The translations under genes were made by a program, and so were the position numbers. 64,000 nucleotides of DNA from Lunularia cruciata (lineage: Eukaryota; Streptophyta; Marchantiopsida; Lunulariales; Lunulariaceae), in the NCBI GenBank assembly GCA_948567375.1, contig OX419756.1, forward strand, positions 37,550,552-37,614,551. Reading direction: 5' to 3'. Below are positions 21,428 to 34,300 of the stretch, in pieces; the first letter of the stretch is position 1, and each line of letters starts with the position of its first letter. Under the pieces are notes generated by a model. The model was not told where the DNA came from. It saw only the letters and a list, made by a program, of their open reading frames with translations, and did not search any database.

Positions 21428-22117
21428 TGTGAGCCGGCCTGTCTCTCACTCAGGATGAACCTCTGATGGCTATTATGGTTGCGCACCATGGACTAAGAAG
21501 GCAAGGAACCCCAACTCCATCATACTCCTCCAAGGCTAACACTCCAAGACTCAAGACATTGCTCACTAGAGAACTCAATGAGAGAGAGATAGTTGCAAAT
21601 GAAAGGATGATGAGTACCTCCTCACCCCTTGTTTATATACTTGTGAAATAGTTACGTACCAAAGTTACTTATTACCGTAGTAACTCGAGTTACTAGACTA
21701 AAAGTCAATTAAAGTCAAAAAGTAGAAAGGAATATCTCTTCACATGGACATATTCCCCTAAGCATGTGGTCTTATCTTGACCCAACCGCTAAGTCAAGGA
21801 TTCCTTCACATGGGCTATCCTTGGACTTAAAAAGAATCCAAAACAAAAAGGTTTGCGGGCCCAAGAGTTCTCAACTCTTTCCTCAAAGCCAAACACCTAG
21901 GAATAATACCAAGTCAACACACTAAAATCCAAAATAGTGGTGCTCATCTTTTCTACTTCCTCTAAAGTAAGGTCCACTCTATCTTAGCTATGACTAATTG
22001 TAGCTAACCATGACTAATATAGAACCATCCTTTATCTCTATAAATAATATCTCTTAAGTACTTGTAATACCAAGCTAAATATCACAATACGACACACATG
22101 CACAAATGGGTGTTACA
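21428..22117 (-). repeat. A2 3' LTR
   Basis: Plus-strand reading TGTGAGCCGG... to ...GGGTGTTACA. Followed by TTTACCCCCGG, the PPT on the minus strand. Confidence 0.93.
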
Positions 22118-22142
22118 TTTACCCCCGGACTAAGTTTTCACT

Positions 22143-22186
22143 AAGATGTACCATAGAAGGTCTCTCTACCTTCTATGGTACATCTT
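22143..22186. repeat. Perfect 19-bp inverted repeat in A2 3' end
   Basis: AAGATGTACCATAGAAGGT (22143-22161), CTCTCT, then its exact reverse complement (22168-22186). It contains the gag-pol stop and replaces the hairpin found in A1, A3 and A4. Confidence 0.9.
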
Positions 22187-25100
22187 CAACTTATCATGGT
22201 TAATCCTATCAAAGTGTCTTCCTCCCAACTCCTTGAGATCATAGGTGTAATTTCCCCACACCTTCTCCACTATGAAAGGTCCAAAGTACTTAGGCAAAAA
22301 CTTCTTTTGCACTCTCTTGAATTGAATGGAATCAAACAACATTACCCAATCACCTTCTTTGAAAGTCTCCACCTTCTTCTTGCCTTGCCTCTTGTCATAG
22401 CTCTCCTTTTGTTTCCTTTGGGCTTGCTCTACTCGAACCATAGCAACTGCTCTTGCCTCTTCCAACTCCATGAGTTGATCCTTCCTTGACTTCTCTGCAT
22501 CACCTCCTTGTGCTTTCTTCAATCTCCTATGAATGCTTTGGAAGGTAGGAAGATCAAAGTGAATAGGTAAGGTAGACTCAATACCATACACCAATTGAAA
22601 TGGAGAATATCCGGTGGAAGTCTTCATGGTTGTCCTATACTCCCACAAAACTGCATGAATCCTCTTGTCCCAATGATGTTTAGCCCCCTCCATTTCTGCA
22701 TCTTTGGCCAACATCATGCACAAGGTCTGATTGGTTCTCTCTACCAAGCCATTGGAATTTGGCTTATAGGATGTAGTTACTCTATGTGTGATAGAGAAAT
22801 GTCGTAGCATGGCTGTAGTAATGCTTCCTGTAAACTCTCCTCCTCTATCAGAAACCAACTCCAAAGGGCATCCAAACCTAGTGATAATGCGTTCATAAAT
22901 AAATCTACCCACTTCATCTTCATTCTTGTCCCTCAATGGTCTAGCCTCAACCCACTTGGTAAGGTAATCAGTAACTACCACAATGTACCAATTGTTCCTT
23001 GGGGTTCTATTGAGAGGTCCTACAAAATCAATTCCCCACTTCTCAAAAGGTCCTAGCAATGGAATTGATCTAAGTGGTGGAGTGGATGTAGACTTTCTAG
23101 CAAAAGCTTGACAAACATGACAAGTTTTGCAATAATCAAGACAATCCTTGAAAATCCCTCTCCAATAGTAACATGCATCTAGAATCTTGAAAGCAGTCAC
23201 CTTTCCTGCAAAGTGTCCTCCACATACTATACCTTCATGAAACTCCTTTATGAGTAGGATAGACTCTTCCTTACCCACTGCTCTTTGAAGTAGACCATCT
23301 GCTCCTTGGTGAAAAAGAATATCCTCCACCATTGTGTAAGGTCTAGATCTTGCTGCAAGGGCCTTCCTCTCCCTAGCATGCATCCCTTCTGGATAGTTAC
23401 CTCTTGTCACAAAATCCACAATCTCCTTGTACTCCATTGGAACCTCTTGAGTGACTGAGATTATCATGAGTTCCTCATCCGGGAAGGAATCATCTACTGG
23501 CTCATCTCCATCATGATCATAGGCTCTAGATAACAAATCAGCATTTGCATGTTTCTTTCCTGGCCTATCCTCAATGGTGTAGTCATACTCAGACAAGAGT
23601 ATCATCCACCTTGCTAGTCTCCCTTCAACATTAGGCTTGTTGAAGATGTACTTCAAAGCCTTGTGATCCGTGACAATGGTGGCTTTCCCTCCAATCAAGT
23701 AGTGTCTAAACTTCTTGAGACCAAAGATCACTGCCAACCCTTCTCTCTCCGTGACAGAGTAGTTCTTCTCTACTGAAACCATCTGCCTACTAGCATAAGC
23801 TATTGGATGATCATGCCCATCTTGGTCTAATTGACTAAGAGTGCATCCTATAGCTACATTAGAAGCATCAGCGTAGAGGATGAAAGGCTTACTCCAATCA
23901 GGTTTAGCAAGAATTGGAGCTACAACAAGGGATTGCTTGAGCTCCTCAAAAGCTTTGAGAGCCTCCTTGTCTTCCAAAATCACCATGTAATCTACACCCT
24001 TCTTCATGTAGATGGTCAATGCATAAGCCTTGTTGGAAAATGAGAAGATGAACCTCCTATAGTATCCAACCATCCCCAAGAATTGGCGTAACTTTGTCAA
24101 GCTTGAAGGGAATGGAAGGTCTGAGATTTTCCTCACCTTCTCAAGATCAACTGCTATTCCATCCTTGGAGATGATGTGCCCCAAAAGTAGACCTTCTTCA
24201 CATCCAAAAATGCACTTCTCTGGGTTGAGTGATGCATTTGCCTCATCCAAGCATTGCAAGACTTTGATTAGGTATTCAAAGTGCTCCTCCTTGCTCCCAT
24301 AGACACAAAAATCATCAATGAAGTCTCTCACAAATTTCCCAATGAGAGGTTCAAATACCTTGTTCATGAACCATTGGAATGTAGTTGGAACATTGCAAAG
24401 CCCAAAAGGCATGACCTTGAAAGCGTAAGTTCCCCAAGGTGTGGTGAATGTGGTGAGTTGTTGATGCTCTGGTGCAATCTTGATTTGGTTATATCCACTA
24501 TAACCATCTCCAAAACTATACCTCTCATGACCTGCAACCTCCTCCAAGATCTCATCAATGAATGGCAATGGGTAGTAGTCCTTCTTGGTAACAGCATTGA
24601 GCTTCTTGTAATCCACACATACACGAAGCTTGCCATTCTTTTTCTTCACAATGACAATTGGAGACACCCATTCTGAATTCTCCACCTCAAAGATAAATCC
24701 AGCCTCCTTGAGCTTATCAATCTCCTCCTTCACAACCAAAGATATTGGTGGGCTAATGCAATGTTGCCTTTGGCGGATTGGTCTTGCATGTGACTCCACC
24801 TCTATCTTGTGCTCCTCCAAGGTGACTTCCTTCAAATCCTTGTAACTAAAAGCAAACACATGGATGAACTTGCGGAAAATCTCCTCAAATCTCACCTTCT
24901 CCTCCTTGGTAACATTTGGGCCATACTTGAGGGTAGATAACCTTCTCTCTACCTCCTCAAGTGTCAATGGTGATTTATCTGGGTCTTTCAAAACCTCTGG
25001 CTTAGGTGCAAAATCCATAGCACACAAGGGAAACACATCTGAATCAGATTCAGATTCATCCTCCTCCGTGGAAGTCTCCTCTTCCATGCTTGTGTCCACA

Positions 25101-26993
25101 CCTAAAGCTCCTTCTTCAGAATCTGATTCCCAATAATCAAAAGATGGTGTATCTGAATGTGAAGTGTTGGTGGTGTTAGTCACAGGAACTGTGACTCTAT
25201 GGTTTGATGGCCCAATCCTCAAGTACCCTTTGTGCCATCGATCAGTTGTGCATGCTGCTCTCAACCATGGCCTCCCAAGAAGTAAGTCATAGCTTGAATC
25301 CTTCAAGACTTGGAAGGTCATGAGATTTTGAACTCCCATAACTGAAACTACCACTTTATCCATCACCCCTATTGGTCGAACTTCTTGATTGTTTGCCATG
25401 CTCACCACAAATGTTGCAGCTCTTGAGGGTATCATACCCAACTTCTTCATCAACCTTTCTGACATGGCATTCACTGCTGATCCTCCATCAACCAATGCAT
25501 CCTTGATGTTGTGACCATTCACTCTCACATCAATCTTGGAGGCATATTCACAAGCCTCCCATGGTGCTGGCTTGGCATCCACCACCCCCATTGATACTGG
25601 AACTTTTGCCTTCTTCTTCTTCTTGCTCCTTGTAGAACTCAGACCACCTCTAAGCTCCTTTCTCAAGGTAGGGTTCAAAGCAATTAATTGGCCCACTGTG
25701 ATGTTAGCCTTGTGACTACCAACATCCTCCAACACATTGTAGTTCCATTGTTGCTTTGAGATCAAGAAGTCCTCCATCCCCAACTTCTTCCTTGGAGTCT
25801 TTGTTGTTGATGGTGTTGAGGTGCGAGTGCTCCTAGTAGACATAGGAGTATCCTTGCTTGGAGTGAATCCTTGAGAAGAGTGAACATCCTCTGCAAAATG
25901 AGCTCTCTTCTTCTCTTGTGCCAAAATCTCCAAATTAAGACCCTTGGAGTTTGAGCACTCTCCCTTCTCATACTTGCTCTCAACCACATCTATGGATGCT
26001 ATCCCCTTACCTTTGTTGGGATTAGGAGCCACTTGGGTTTCACTACCTCCCTCTTTCCGTCTATTGGCTCCCTCATAACCCCTTCCTCCATGGTAAGTGG
26101 AATTTGGACAATTCCTTTGGATATGGCCTCTTCCTCCACAACCAAAACAATTTCTATCATTGAAATTGTTGGCTGGTTGGCCTCCTCTATATGGATAGTT
26201 TCCATAACTCCTAGGCCCTCTCCCTACATTCTGATCCACCTCTGTCTTCTCCCATAGTTGCACCACATGGATCTTGAGATCCGCAAGTTGTTGTGTGATG
26301 GTTTGGAGTGGATCTTTTGGTGGAGGTGCAAGAACTGGAGCAACTACTACTTGTGGTGCAACCCTTGTCACCAAAGTATCAGAAGTTCCACCATACTTGT
26401 AGCCTTGAGGAGGATGCACAACCTCCTTCACCACCAAATCACTCTCATCCCCTTCCAAACTCTCCTCCATACGAATTGCAATCTTGATAGCTTCAACCTT
26501 GGAAGAAGGTTTCTCATATCTCACCTTGCTTCTAATTTGTGGTCTCAATCCTCCCACAAAATTCTTGGTGAGCATGGCCCCTATGCCAATCATTGTAGTC
26601 TCCACATCATCCCCACCCTTCCTCAACACTATGCAAAATCTCGACTCCAACTTTTCCACTCTTTCCACATAGACTCTCACTTTTCTCTCCATCTCCTTGC
26701 TTGAGAAATGTAACCTCACTCATCAATCTCTCATAACTCTCATCAGGAAGAAAGTTCTCAATGAGTGCTGAAGTCAAAGTCTCCCAAGACTCCTCTTCCC
26801 CCTCTCTCCTCTCTCTCTTTTGGTTTTCTAACTCATACCATGTAAGTGCTGCATCCTCAAAGAAATCTGGTAATAATGAGGCCCACTCATTCTTCCTCCC
26901 CTCATTGTTTCCTATGCAAGCTCTCTTGAAGTCTCTCACAAAGACCTCCACATCTTCTCCATCCTTGCCAAAGAAAACCGGAAGTTTCCCCAT
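22166..26993 (-). pseudogene. A2 gag-pol, single frameshift in gag
   Basis: Codons from ATG at 26993 run to about 26690, where one extra A (AAAA instead of AAA in GGAGAGAAAGTG) shifts the frame. The rest is open as 1517 codons from 26719 to 22166. All domains are present: CFGCGGRGHIQRNC, LVDGGSAVN protease, RT with FIDD, RNase H, and integrase with GIDFVGPL, SDRGGEF and NSNGLVERTNQ. Amino-acid changes relative to A3 include MPFGLCNVPTTFQ. Confidence 0.92.
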
Positions 26994-27222
26994 CTTAACA
27001 CCTCACTATCTTTCTTTTCTCTCAAATTTTTTTTTTCTTTTCTCTCACTTTATTACTAATAGAGTATATACATGACTAACACCATCTGAGAATAATCCAC
27101 TCTAGGGAACACAAAAGGTTCAAGTTGCTCCAAGATTTCTAGAGCAACATCAAATCCTAGAGTGCATATTAATCTAACTCTCATGGATAGTTTATCCATA
27201 AGTTGAAAGATTATCTCCATCA

Positions 27223-27696
27223 CTAATCTTGAGAACTAGCTGATGAAGGTGGTAGTATTTCTGTAGCTGTACTAAGACTCTCTCCAAGATCCTTCACCAA
27301 AGTTTCCAAAAGTGCTTTTACTCCACTACACTCATGTCCTTTTGGAAGTCCTTCAACTCCACAAACCTCACACAACTCCTTGGTCTTAGATCTTCTCCCT
27401 CCCAATCTTGGTGAAGAAGGTCCAACATGCAAACCCAAGTCAAGTAAGCCTCTCCTTTCCCTCAATCTCTTGCTCTCAAAGGTCAATGGACATGAACTTG
27501 CCTTATGTCCCTTCTCTCCACATAGAAAGCACTTAGACTCACTCTTTCCTCCAAGTGGTGTAGGTTTTTGGATCCTCTCAACACTCTTGTCAAATTCTAT
27601 TGTAAACTCTCTTTTCCTCAAATCAACCCCTACAATCACCTCAAACCCTTGGGGAACCTTGCATAGTCTCAATTTCCACTCTTGATGACCCTCCAT
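27223..27696 (-). CDS. A2 leader ORF b, zinc-knuckle protein
   Basis: 157 codons starting MEGHQEWKLRLCKVP. Both Cys/His clusters are intact (CFLCGEKGHKASSC and CEVCGVEGLPKGHEC). The upstream extension seen in A1 and A3 is in another frame, which supports this start. It stays open although gag-pol of the same copy is broken. Confidence 0.65.
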   Translation of the reverse strand: MEGHQEWKLRLCKVPQGFEVIVGVDLRKREFTIEFDKSVERIQKPTPLGGKSESKCFLCGEKGHKASSCPLTFESKRLRERRGLLDLGLHVGPSSPRLGGRRSKTKELCEVCGVEGLPKGHECSGVKALLETLVKDLGESLSTATEILPPSSASSQD

Positions 27697-28336
27697 GTTC
27701 CCAAGATGAATCTAAACACTCAAACATGCTTTTTGTTGATCTCAAACTTCTCATGCATGAGATCTCCACTCTGCAAAATTGACCCTTCCTCACAATGTCA
27801 CTCAAATCTCCCAACCAATATGTCACAGTCCTCTGAAATTTTGCGCACTTGATTACAACTCCAAGGCGTCCCTCTTTGCAAAATTTTAGATCTTTTCATT
27901 GAGCCATTTGGCCTAGACACCTTTCTATTCAGCACCCATATTTCAGATTTGGTCTGAAAACCACCCCCATCACTTCAAAAACTCATAACTCCCTGCGCAA
28001 GAATGATCTCTCTCTAATTTTTGTGGCAGCAGGTAGGATACAATGCACTGATTTGTCTTGGAAATTTTCAGAACAATTCACTGAGAATTGAAGAAATGGC
28101 AGACTCTGTACAAGTTTCCAGAGAGCATGCAGTTGCGGGAGCACTTTACCGTATCAACTGTCAAAAATTCTAGTCCAGTGCGCATAGAAGCTCTCACAAT
28201 AATTTCAAGTGTGCTAACTGAAAGATAACCCAAGCTATCATGTGTAGAAATCTCAAGTCCAGATCTCAAACTTGAGATTTTGCCCAAAATCACCTTAATC
28301 CCCAAAATCCACCTCACACAATCTCTCCAATTCCTC

Positions 28337-28570
28337 TCATGTGTACAAGATGTACAAAATCCCCTCAAAGACATCATAATGAACTACAGGGTATACAAAT
28401 GGATCTTGGTTCTCTAACATAAGTTCAGCCCTCTCCTCTCCTAATGTTCTCTCCAAGTGAGCTCTCATAGCCTCCTTCTGCCTAATGTAGAATTGGACGC
28501 GGAACTTTATCTTGCCTTCTAGAGAGGTCCCGGCAATGGAACCAAAAATGTGAGCCTGCCTGTCTCTCAC
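28337..28570 (-). pseudogene. A2 leader ORF a, start lost
   Basis: Same short protein as in A1 (FRVQFYIRQKEAMRAHLE, ENQDPFVYPVVHYDVFE) but the body ATG is AAG. The only upstream in-frame ATG is in the LTR. Confidence 0.45.
28527..28544 (-). other. A2 primer-binding site
   Basis: Reverse complement of TGGTTCCATTGCCGGGAC; one mismatch to the tRNA-Glu-type site of A1 and A3. Confidence 0.7.
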
Positions 28571-29238
28571 TCAAGATGAACCTCTGATGGCTATTATGGT
28601 AGCGCACCATGGACTAAGAAGGCAAGGAACCCCAACTCCATCATAGTCCTCCAAGGCTAACACTCCAAGACTCAAGACATTGCTCACTAGAGAACTCAAT
28701 GAGAGAGAGATAGTTGCAAATGAAAGGATGATGAGTACCTTCTCACCCCTTGTTTATATAATTGTGAAATAGTTACGTACCAAAGTTACTAATTACCGGA
28801 GTAACTCAAGTTACTAGACTAAAAGTCAAGTCTAGTCAAAAAGTAGAAAGGAATATCCATTCACATGGACATATTCCCCTAAGCATGTGGTCTTATTTTG
28901 ACCCAACCACTAAGTCAAGGATTCCTTCACATGGGCTATCCTTGGACTTAAAAAGAATCCAAAACAAAAAGGCTTGCGGGCCCAAGAGTTCTCAACTCTT
29001 TCCTCAAAGCCAAACACCTAGGAATAATACCAAGTCAACACACTAAAATCCAAAATAGTGGTGCTCATCTTTTCTACTTCCTCTAAAGTAAGGTCCCATC
29101 TATCTTAGCTATGACTAACTTTAGCTAACCATGACTAATATAGAACCATCTTTTATCTCTATAAATAATATCTCTTAAGTACTTGTAATACCAAGCTAAA
29201 TATCACAATATCACACACATGCACAAATGGGTGTTACA
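28549..29238 (-). repeat. A2 5' LTR
   Basis: Ends TGTGAGCCTG... and ...GGGTGTTACA on the plus strand; pairs with 21428-22117. Confidence 0.93.
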
Positions 29239-29495
29239 ACTCCCCCAACTAGCACATCATATGACTCAGCTATCATCGCAATAGCCTGAGCTCTCACCAC
29301 CAAGCTATCAGTCGGATGACCAAGCTGAACCTGGACAACAAGCTCTCCACGTGTGATGTACTGTGTCGAACCACCACCAAGAGATGTCTGGATCTGAAAT
29401 GGACACCTCTCCACATCGGTCTTCAGTAACTCCAGACCGACAACTACAGCCTTCCCCTACATAAGAGGCTGTGCACCAGAGTCTAACAAGACTCT
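29239..29495 (-). pseudogene. Family C protease N-terminal part
   Basis: The minus frame carries VLLDSGAQPLM, with the catalytic Asp codon at about 29483-29481. Then come TDVERCPFQIQTSLGGGSTQ, RGELVVQVQLGHPTDSLVV and SYDVLVGG at the A2 junction. Two TAG stops flank the active-site segment. Confidence 0.8.
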
Positions 29496-30592
29496 CTATG
29501 GTGTATAGACCTTCCCTGAAGGTCCCACCAAACAAAAAATCCCCCTCTGGTTATCCAATAGGACAACACCAGGTGTAAATCGTGCTCTCTCAAAGGCCGG
29601 TCTAGCTGGCAACTCCTCCAGTCTAGCCGTTGCTGCCTGCCATAAACCACTGGTCGCTGAATGGATCCCATGCTCCTCAACCAAGTCAACTCCACTACCA
29701 ACCACCTTTGCTCTAGTAGTAGGAACTGCACCATCCCTACTCTCACACAACGTGGCAGCAAACTGGAATACTGGGGCTGGGTCAACTCCCAATGTAAACA
29801 TGTCACTGGCTGAAAACAAAGGATGCCGCATAATCAGCTGAGCTGCTCCCAACATCATGCTAGACTCAGTCTGTGTAGTAATAGGTGGCTGACTAGCAGG
29901 TACTCCATCATGTACTCCATCACCACCTATCACACCTACACTGGGACATCTAGGAACCATGGATGTCGTCTGCAATGCCTCAGATAGCGTGAAAGACTGG
30001 GGAAGTCTGACCTGTCTCCCAACCTCTCCTCTTTGTGGGTCCAACTCCACTGATGCTCCTCTAGGCTCTAGAGCACATACTTCATTCCTAGTCACTGATG
30101 CAGATGCATCCACCTGTGCTGCTCCACACATGAAGTCAAAAGCATCTCTATCACCAGCATATGAGGTGGAAGCCTTAGCACCCAAATTTGATCTCCTCTG
30201 AGCAATAGCCATACTAGCCAATCTCTGCTCCAACTGCTCAATCCGAGTTGCCATAGTTGTGTCAGAAGTAAGGCTAGGTACTGCACCCCTACTAGGTGTA
30301 GATCCTCTACCACCACCTCTACCACCTCGTCCTCCATGAACTGGAGCTCCTCTACTACATGCCATAGCAGCCCTACCACTCCGTAACTCCGAGTGTAGGT
30401 CAAAACACCGGTCACTAGTGTGACCAAATCTGTGGCAATGCTCACACTACCTCTGTGCTGGCTGTGATGCACCAAAGGTATTGGGTCCGCTGCCCTGAGT
30501 ACACTCTCTCCTATGGTGAGGTCCACCACAAGTCCAACAAGCAACACCACCACTCACTGGCTGCTGTTGACTCAAAAATGAGGGTAAGGGTC
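29496..30592 (-). pseudogene. Family C Gag C-terminal part with two zinc knuckles
   Basis: The minus frame has CWTCGGPHHRREC (CX2CX3HX4C, near 30530-30490), then CEHCHRFGHTSDRC (CX2CX4HX4C, near 30450-30405) just after a TAG. A Gly/Arg-rich segment (HGGRGGRGGGRGS) and a coiled segment (ATRIEQLEQRLASMAIAQ) follow, then a spacer to the protease. Upstream gag is cut off by A3 at 30593. The knuckles bind element RNA. Confidence 0.78.
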
Positions 30593-31284
30593 TGTGAGCC
30601 GGCCTGTCTCTCACTCAGGATGAACCTCTGATGGCTATTATGGTAGCGCACCATGGACTAAGAAGGCAAGGAACCCCAACTCCATCATACTCCTCCAAGG
30701 CTAACACTTCAAGACTCAAGACATTGCTCACTAGAGAACTCAATGAGAGAGAGATAGTTGCAAATGAAAGGATGATGAGTACCTCCTCACTCCTTGTTTA
30801 TATACTTGTGAAATAGTTACGTACCAAAGTTACTAATTACCGTAGTAACTCAAGTAACTAGACTAAAAGTCAAGTAAAGTCAAAAAGTAGAAAGGAATAT
30901 CCATTCACATGGGCATATTCCCCTAAGCATGTGGTCTTATCTTGACCCAACCACTAAAGCAAGGATTCCTTCACATGGGCTATCCTTGGACTAAAGAAGA
31001 ATCCAAAACAAAAAGGCTTGCGGGCCCAAGAGTTCTCAACTCTTTCCCCAAAGCCAAACACCTAGGAATAATACCAAGTCAACACACTAAAATCCAAAAT
31101 AGTGGTGCTCATCTTTTCTACTTCCTCTAAAGTAAGGTCCCATCTATCTTAGCTATGACTAACTTAAGCTAACCATGACTAATATAGAACCATCCTTTAT
31201 CTCTATATAAATAATATCTCTTAAGTACTTGTAATACCAAGCTAAATATCACAATACCACACACATGCACAAATGGGTGTTACA
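30593..31284 (-). repeat. A3 3' LTR
   Basis: Pairs with 37729-38420. Adjacent on the right is TTTACCCCTGG (the PPT on the minus strand), then the conserved hairpin TTTCACTTTGTCCTCAAAGT at about 31303-31322. Confidence 0.95.
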
Positions 31285-31332
31285 TTTACCCCTGGACTAA
31301 GTTTTCACTTTGTCCTCAAAGTGAAGGTCTCT

Positions 31333-34300
31333 CTACCTTCTATGGTACATCTTCAACTTATCATGGTTAATCCTATCAAAGTGTCTTCCTCCCAACTCCT
31401 TGAGATCATAAGTGTAATTTCCCCACACCTTCTCTACTATGAAAGGTCCAAAGTACTTAGGCAAAAACTTCTTTTGCACTCTCTTGAATCGAATGGAATC
31501 AAACAACATTACCCAATCACCTTCTTTGAAAGGCTCCACCTTCTTCTTGCCTTGCCTCTTGTCATAGCTCTCCTTTTGTTTCCTTTGGGCTTGCTCCACT
31601 CGAACCATAGCAACTGCTCTTGCCTCTTCCAACTCCATGAGTTGATCCTTCCTTGACTTCTCTGCATCACTTCCTTGTGCTTTCTTCAATCTCCTATGAA
31701 TGCTTTGGAAGGTAGGAAGATCAAAGTGAATAGGTAAGGTAGACTCAATACCATACACCAATTGGAATGGAGAATATCCAGTGGAAGTCTTCATGGTTGT
31801 CCTATACTCCCACAAAACTGCATGAATCCTCTTGTCCCAATGATGTTTAGCCCCCTCCATTTCTGCATCTTTGGCCAACATCATGCACAAGGTCTGATTG
31901 GTTCTCTCTGCCAAGCCATTGGAATTTGGCTTATAGGATGTAGTTACTCGATGTGTGATAGAGAAATGTCGTAGCATGGCTGTAGTAATGCTTCCTGTAA
32001 ACTCTCCTCCTCTATCAGAAACCAACTCCAAAGGGCATCCAAACCTAGTGATAATGCGTTCATAAAGAAATCTACCCACTTCATCTTCATTCTTGTCCCT
32101 CAATGGTCTAGCCTCAACCCACTTGGTAAGGTAATCAGTAACTACCACAATGTACCGATTGTTCCTTGGGGTTCTATTGAGAGGTCCTACAAAATCAATT
32201 CCCCACTTCTCAAAGGGTCCTAGCAATGGAATTGATCTAAGTGGTGGAGTGGATGTAGACTTTCTAGCAAAAGCTTGACAAACATGACAAGTTTTGCAAT
32301 AATCAAGACAATCCTTGAAAATCCCTCTCCAATGGTAACCTGCATCTAGAATCTTGAAAGCAGTCACCTTTCCTGCAAAGTGTCCTCCACATACTAAACC
32401 TTCATGAAACTCCTTTATGAGTAGGATAGACTCTTCCTTACCCACTGCTCTTCGAAGTAGACCATCTGCTCCTTGGTGAAAAAGAATATCATCCACCATT
32501 GTGTAAGGTCTAGATCTTGCTGCAAGGGCCTTCCTCTCCCTAGCATGCATCCCTTCGGGATAGTTACCTCTTGTCACAAAATTCACAATCTCCTTGTACT
32601 CCATTGGAACCTCTTGAGTGACTGAGATTGTCATGAGCTCCTCATCCGAGAAGGAATCATCTACTGGCTCATCTCCATCATGATCATAGGCTCTAGATAA
32701 CAAATCAGCATTTGCATGTTTCTTTCCTGGCCTATCCTCAATTGTGTAGTCATACTCAGACAAGAGAATCATCCACCTTGCTAGTCTCCCTTCAACATTA
32801 GGCTTGTTGAAGATGTACTTCAAAGCCTTGTGATCCGTGACAATTGTGGCTTTCCCTCCAATCAAGTAGTGTCTAAACTTCTTGAGACCAAAGATCACTG
32901 CCAACCCTTCTCTCTCTGTGACAGAGTAGTTCTTCTCTGCTGAAACCATCTGCCTACTAGCATAAGCTATTGGATGATCATGCCCATCTTGGTCTAATTG
33001 ACTAAGAGTGCATCCTATAGCTACATTAGAAGCATCAGTGTAGAGGATGAAAGGCTTACTCCAATCAGGTTTAGCAAGAATTGGAGCTACAACAAGGGAT
33101 TGCTTGAGCTCCTCAAAAGCTTTGAGAGCCTCCTTGTCTTCCAAAATCACCATGTAATCTACACCCTTCTTCATGTAGATGGTCAATGCATAAGCCTTGT
33201 TGGAAAATGAGAAGATGAACCTCCTATAGTACCCAACCATTCCCAAGAATTGGCGTAACTTTGTCAAGCTTGAAGGGAATGGAAGGTCTGAGATTTTCCT
33301 CACCTTCTCAAGATCAACTGCTATTCCATCCTTGGAGATGATGTGCCCCAAAAGTAGACCTTCTTCACATCCAAAAATGCACTTCTCTGGGTTGAGTGAT
33401 GCATTTGCCTCATCCAAGCGTTGCAAGACTTTGATTAGGTGCTCAAAGTGCTCCTCCTTGCTCCCATAGACACAAAAGTCATCAATGAAATCTCTCACAA
33501 ATTTCCCAATGAAAGGTTCAAATACCTTGTTCATGAACCGTTGGAATGTGGCTGGAACATTGCAAAGCCCAAAAGGCATGACCTTGAAAGCGTAAGTTCC
33601 CCAAGGTGTGGTGAATGTGGTGAGTTGTTGATGCTCTGGTGCAATCTTGATTTGGTTATATCCACTATAACCATCTCCAAAACTGTACCTCTCATGACCT
33701 GCAACCTCCTCCAAGATCTCATCAATGAATGGCAATGGGTAGTAGTCCTTCTTGGTAACAGCATTGAGCTTCTTGTAATCCACACATACCCGAAGCTTGC
33801 CATTCTTTTTCTTCACAATGACAATTGGAGACACCCATTCTGAATTCTCCACCTCAAAGATAAATCCAGCCTCCTTGAGCTTATCAATCTCCTCCTTCAC
33901 AACCAAAGATATTGGTGGGCTAATGCGACGTTGCTTTTGGCGGATTGGTCTTGCATGTGACTCCACCTCTATCTTGTGCTCCTCCAAGGTGACTTCCTTC
34001 AAATCCTTGTAACTAAAAGCAAACACATGGATGAACTTGCGGAAAATCTCCTCAAATCTCACCTTCTCCTCCTTGGTAACATTTGGGCCATACTTGAGGG
34101 TAGATAACCTTCTCTCTACCTCCTCAAGTGTCAATGGTGATTTATCTGGGTCCTTCAAAACCTCTGGCTTAGGTGCAAAATCCATAGCACACAAGGGATA
34201 CACATCTGAATCAGATTCAGATTCATCTTCCTCCGTGGAAGTCTCCTCTTCCATGCTTGTGTCCACACCTGAAGCTCCTTCTTCAGAATCTGATTCCCAA

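Larger units (their letters stand above)
21428..29238 (-). mobile_element. Family A copy A2, complete but inactive
   Basis: LTRs 21428-22117 and 28549-29238 (690 bp each) differ at about 20 positions by eye, roughly 3%, so A2 is older than A1 and A3. Flanks are GCTC (21424-21427) and ACTC (29239-29242), a 4-bp duplication with one change. It contains PBS, leader ORFs and gag-pol with one frameshift, and sits in the protease of C. Confidence 0.92.
17584..30592 (-). mobile_element. Family C gypsy element with DNA methyltransferase, interrupted
   Basis: Pieces 17584-21427 and 29239-30592 form one decayed minus-strand Ty3/gypsy element; A2 (21428-29238) sits in its protease. Order on the minus strand: Gag knuckles, protease, methyltransferase, RT, RNase H, integrase. 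The protease and methyltransferase frames join in register across A2 after removing one 4-bp duplication. Integrase is cut by B1 at 17583; the 5' part is cut by A3 at 30593 and may continue past 38421, where I cannot recognise it. No LTR of C is visible. The many TAG and TGA stops show it is the oldest element on this side. Confidence 0.82.

Noticed and set aside
20154-21449. A cellular methyltransferase gene fragment or pseudogene unrelated to the element
   Set aside because: The frame is continuous with the C protease across A2 and is followed directly by RT; a host gene insertion would not keep the polyprotein register.
24281-24676. Long plus-strand frames opposite A2 and A3 gag-pol (also 26258-26704, 33439-33843, 35425-35937)
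   Set aside because: Shadows of the gag-pol coding strand; Leu/His/Ser-rich without motifs.
29308-29806. Overlapping minus-strand frames in family C rich in Trp, Arg and Ser
   Set aside because: Out-of-frame readings of the protease and Gag region; the true frame is shown by the DSG and knuckle motifs.
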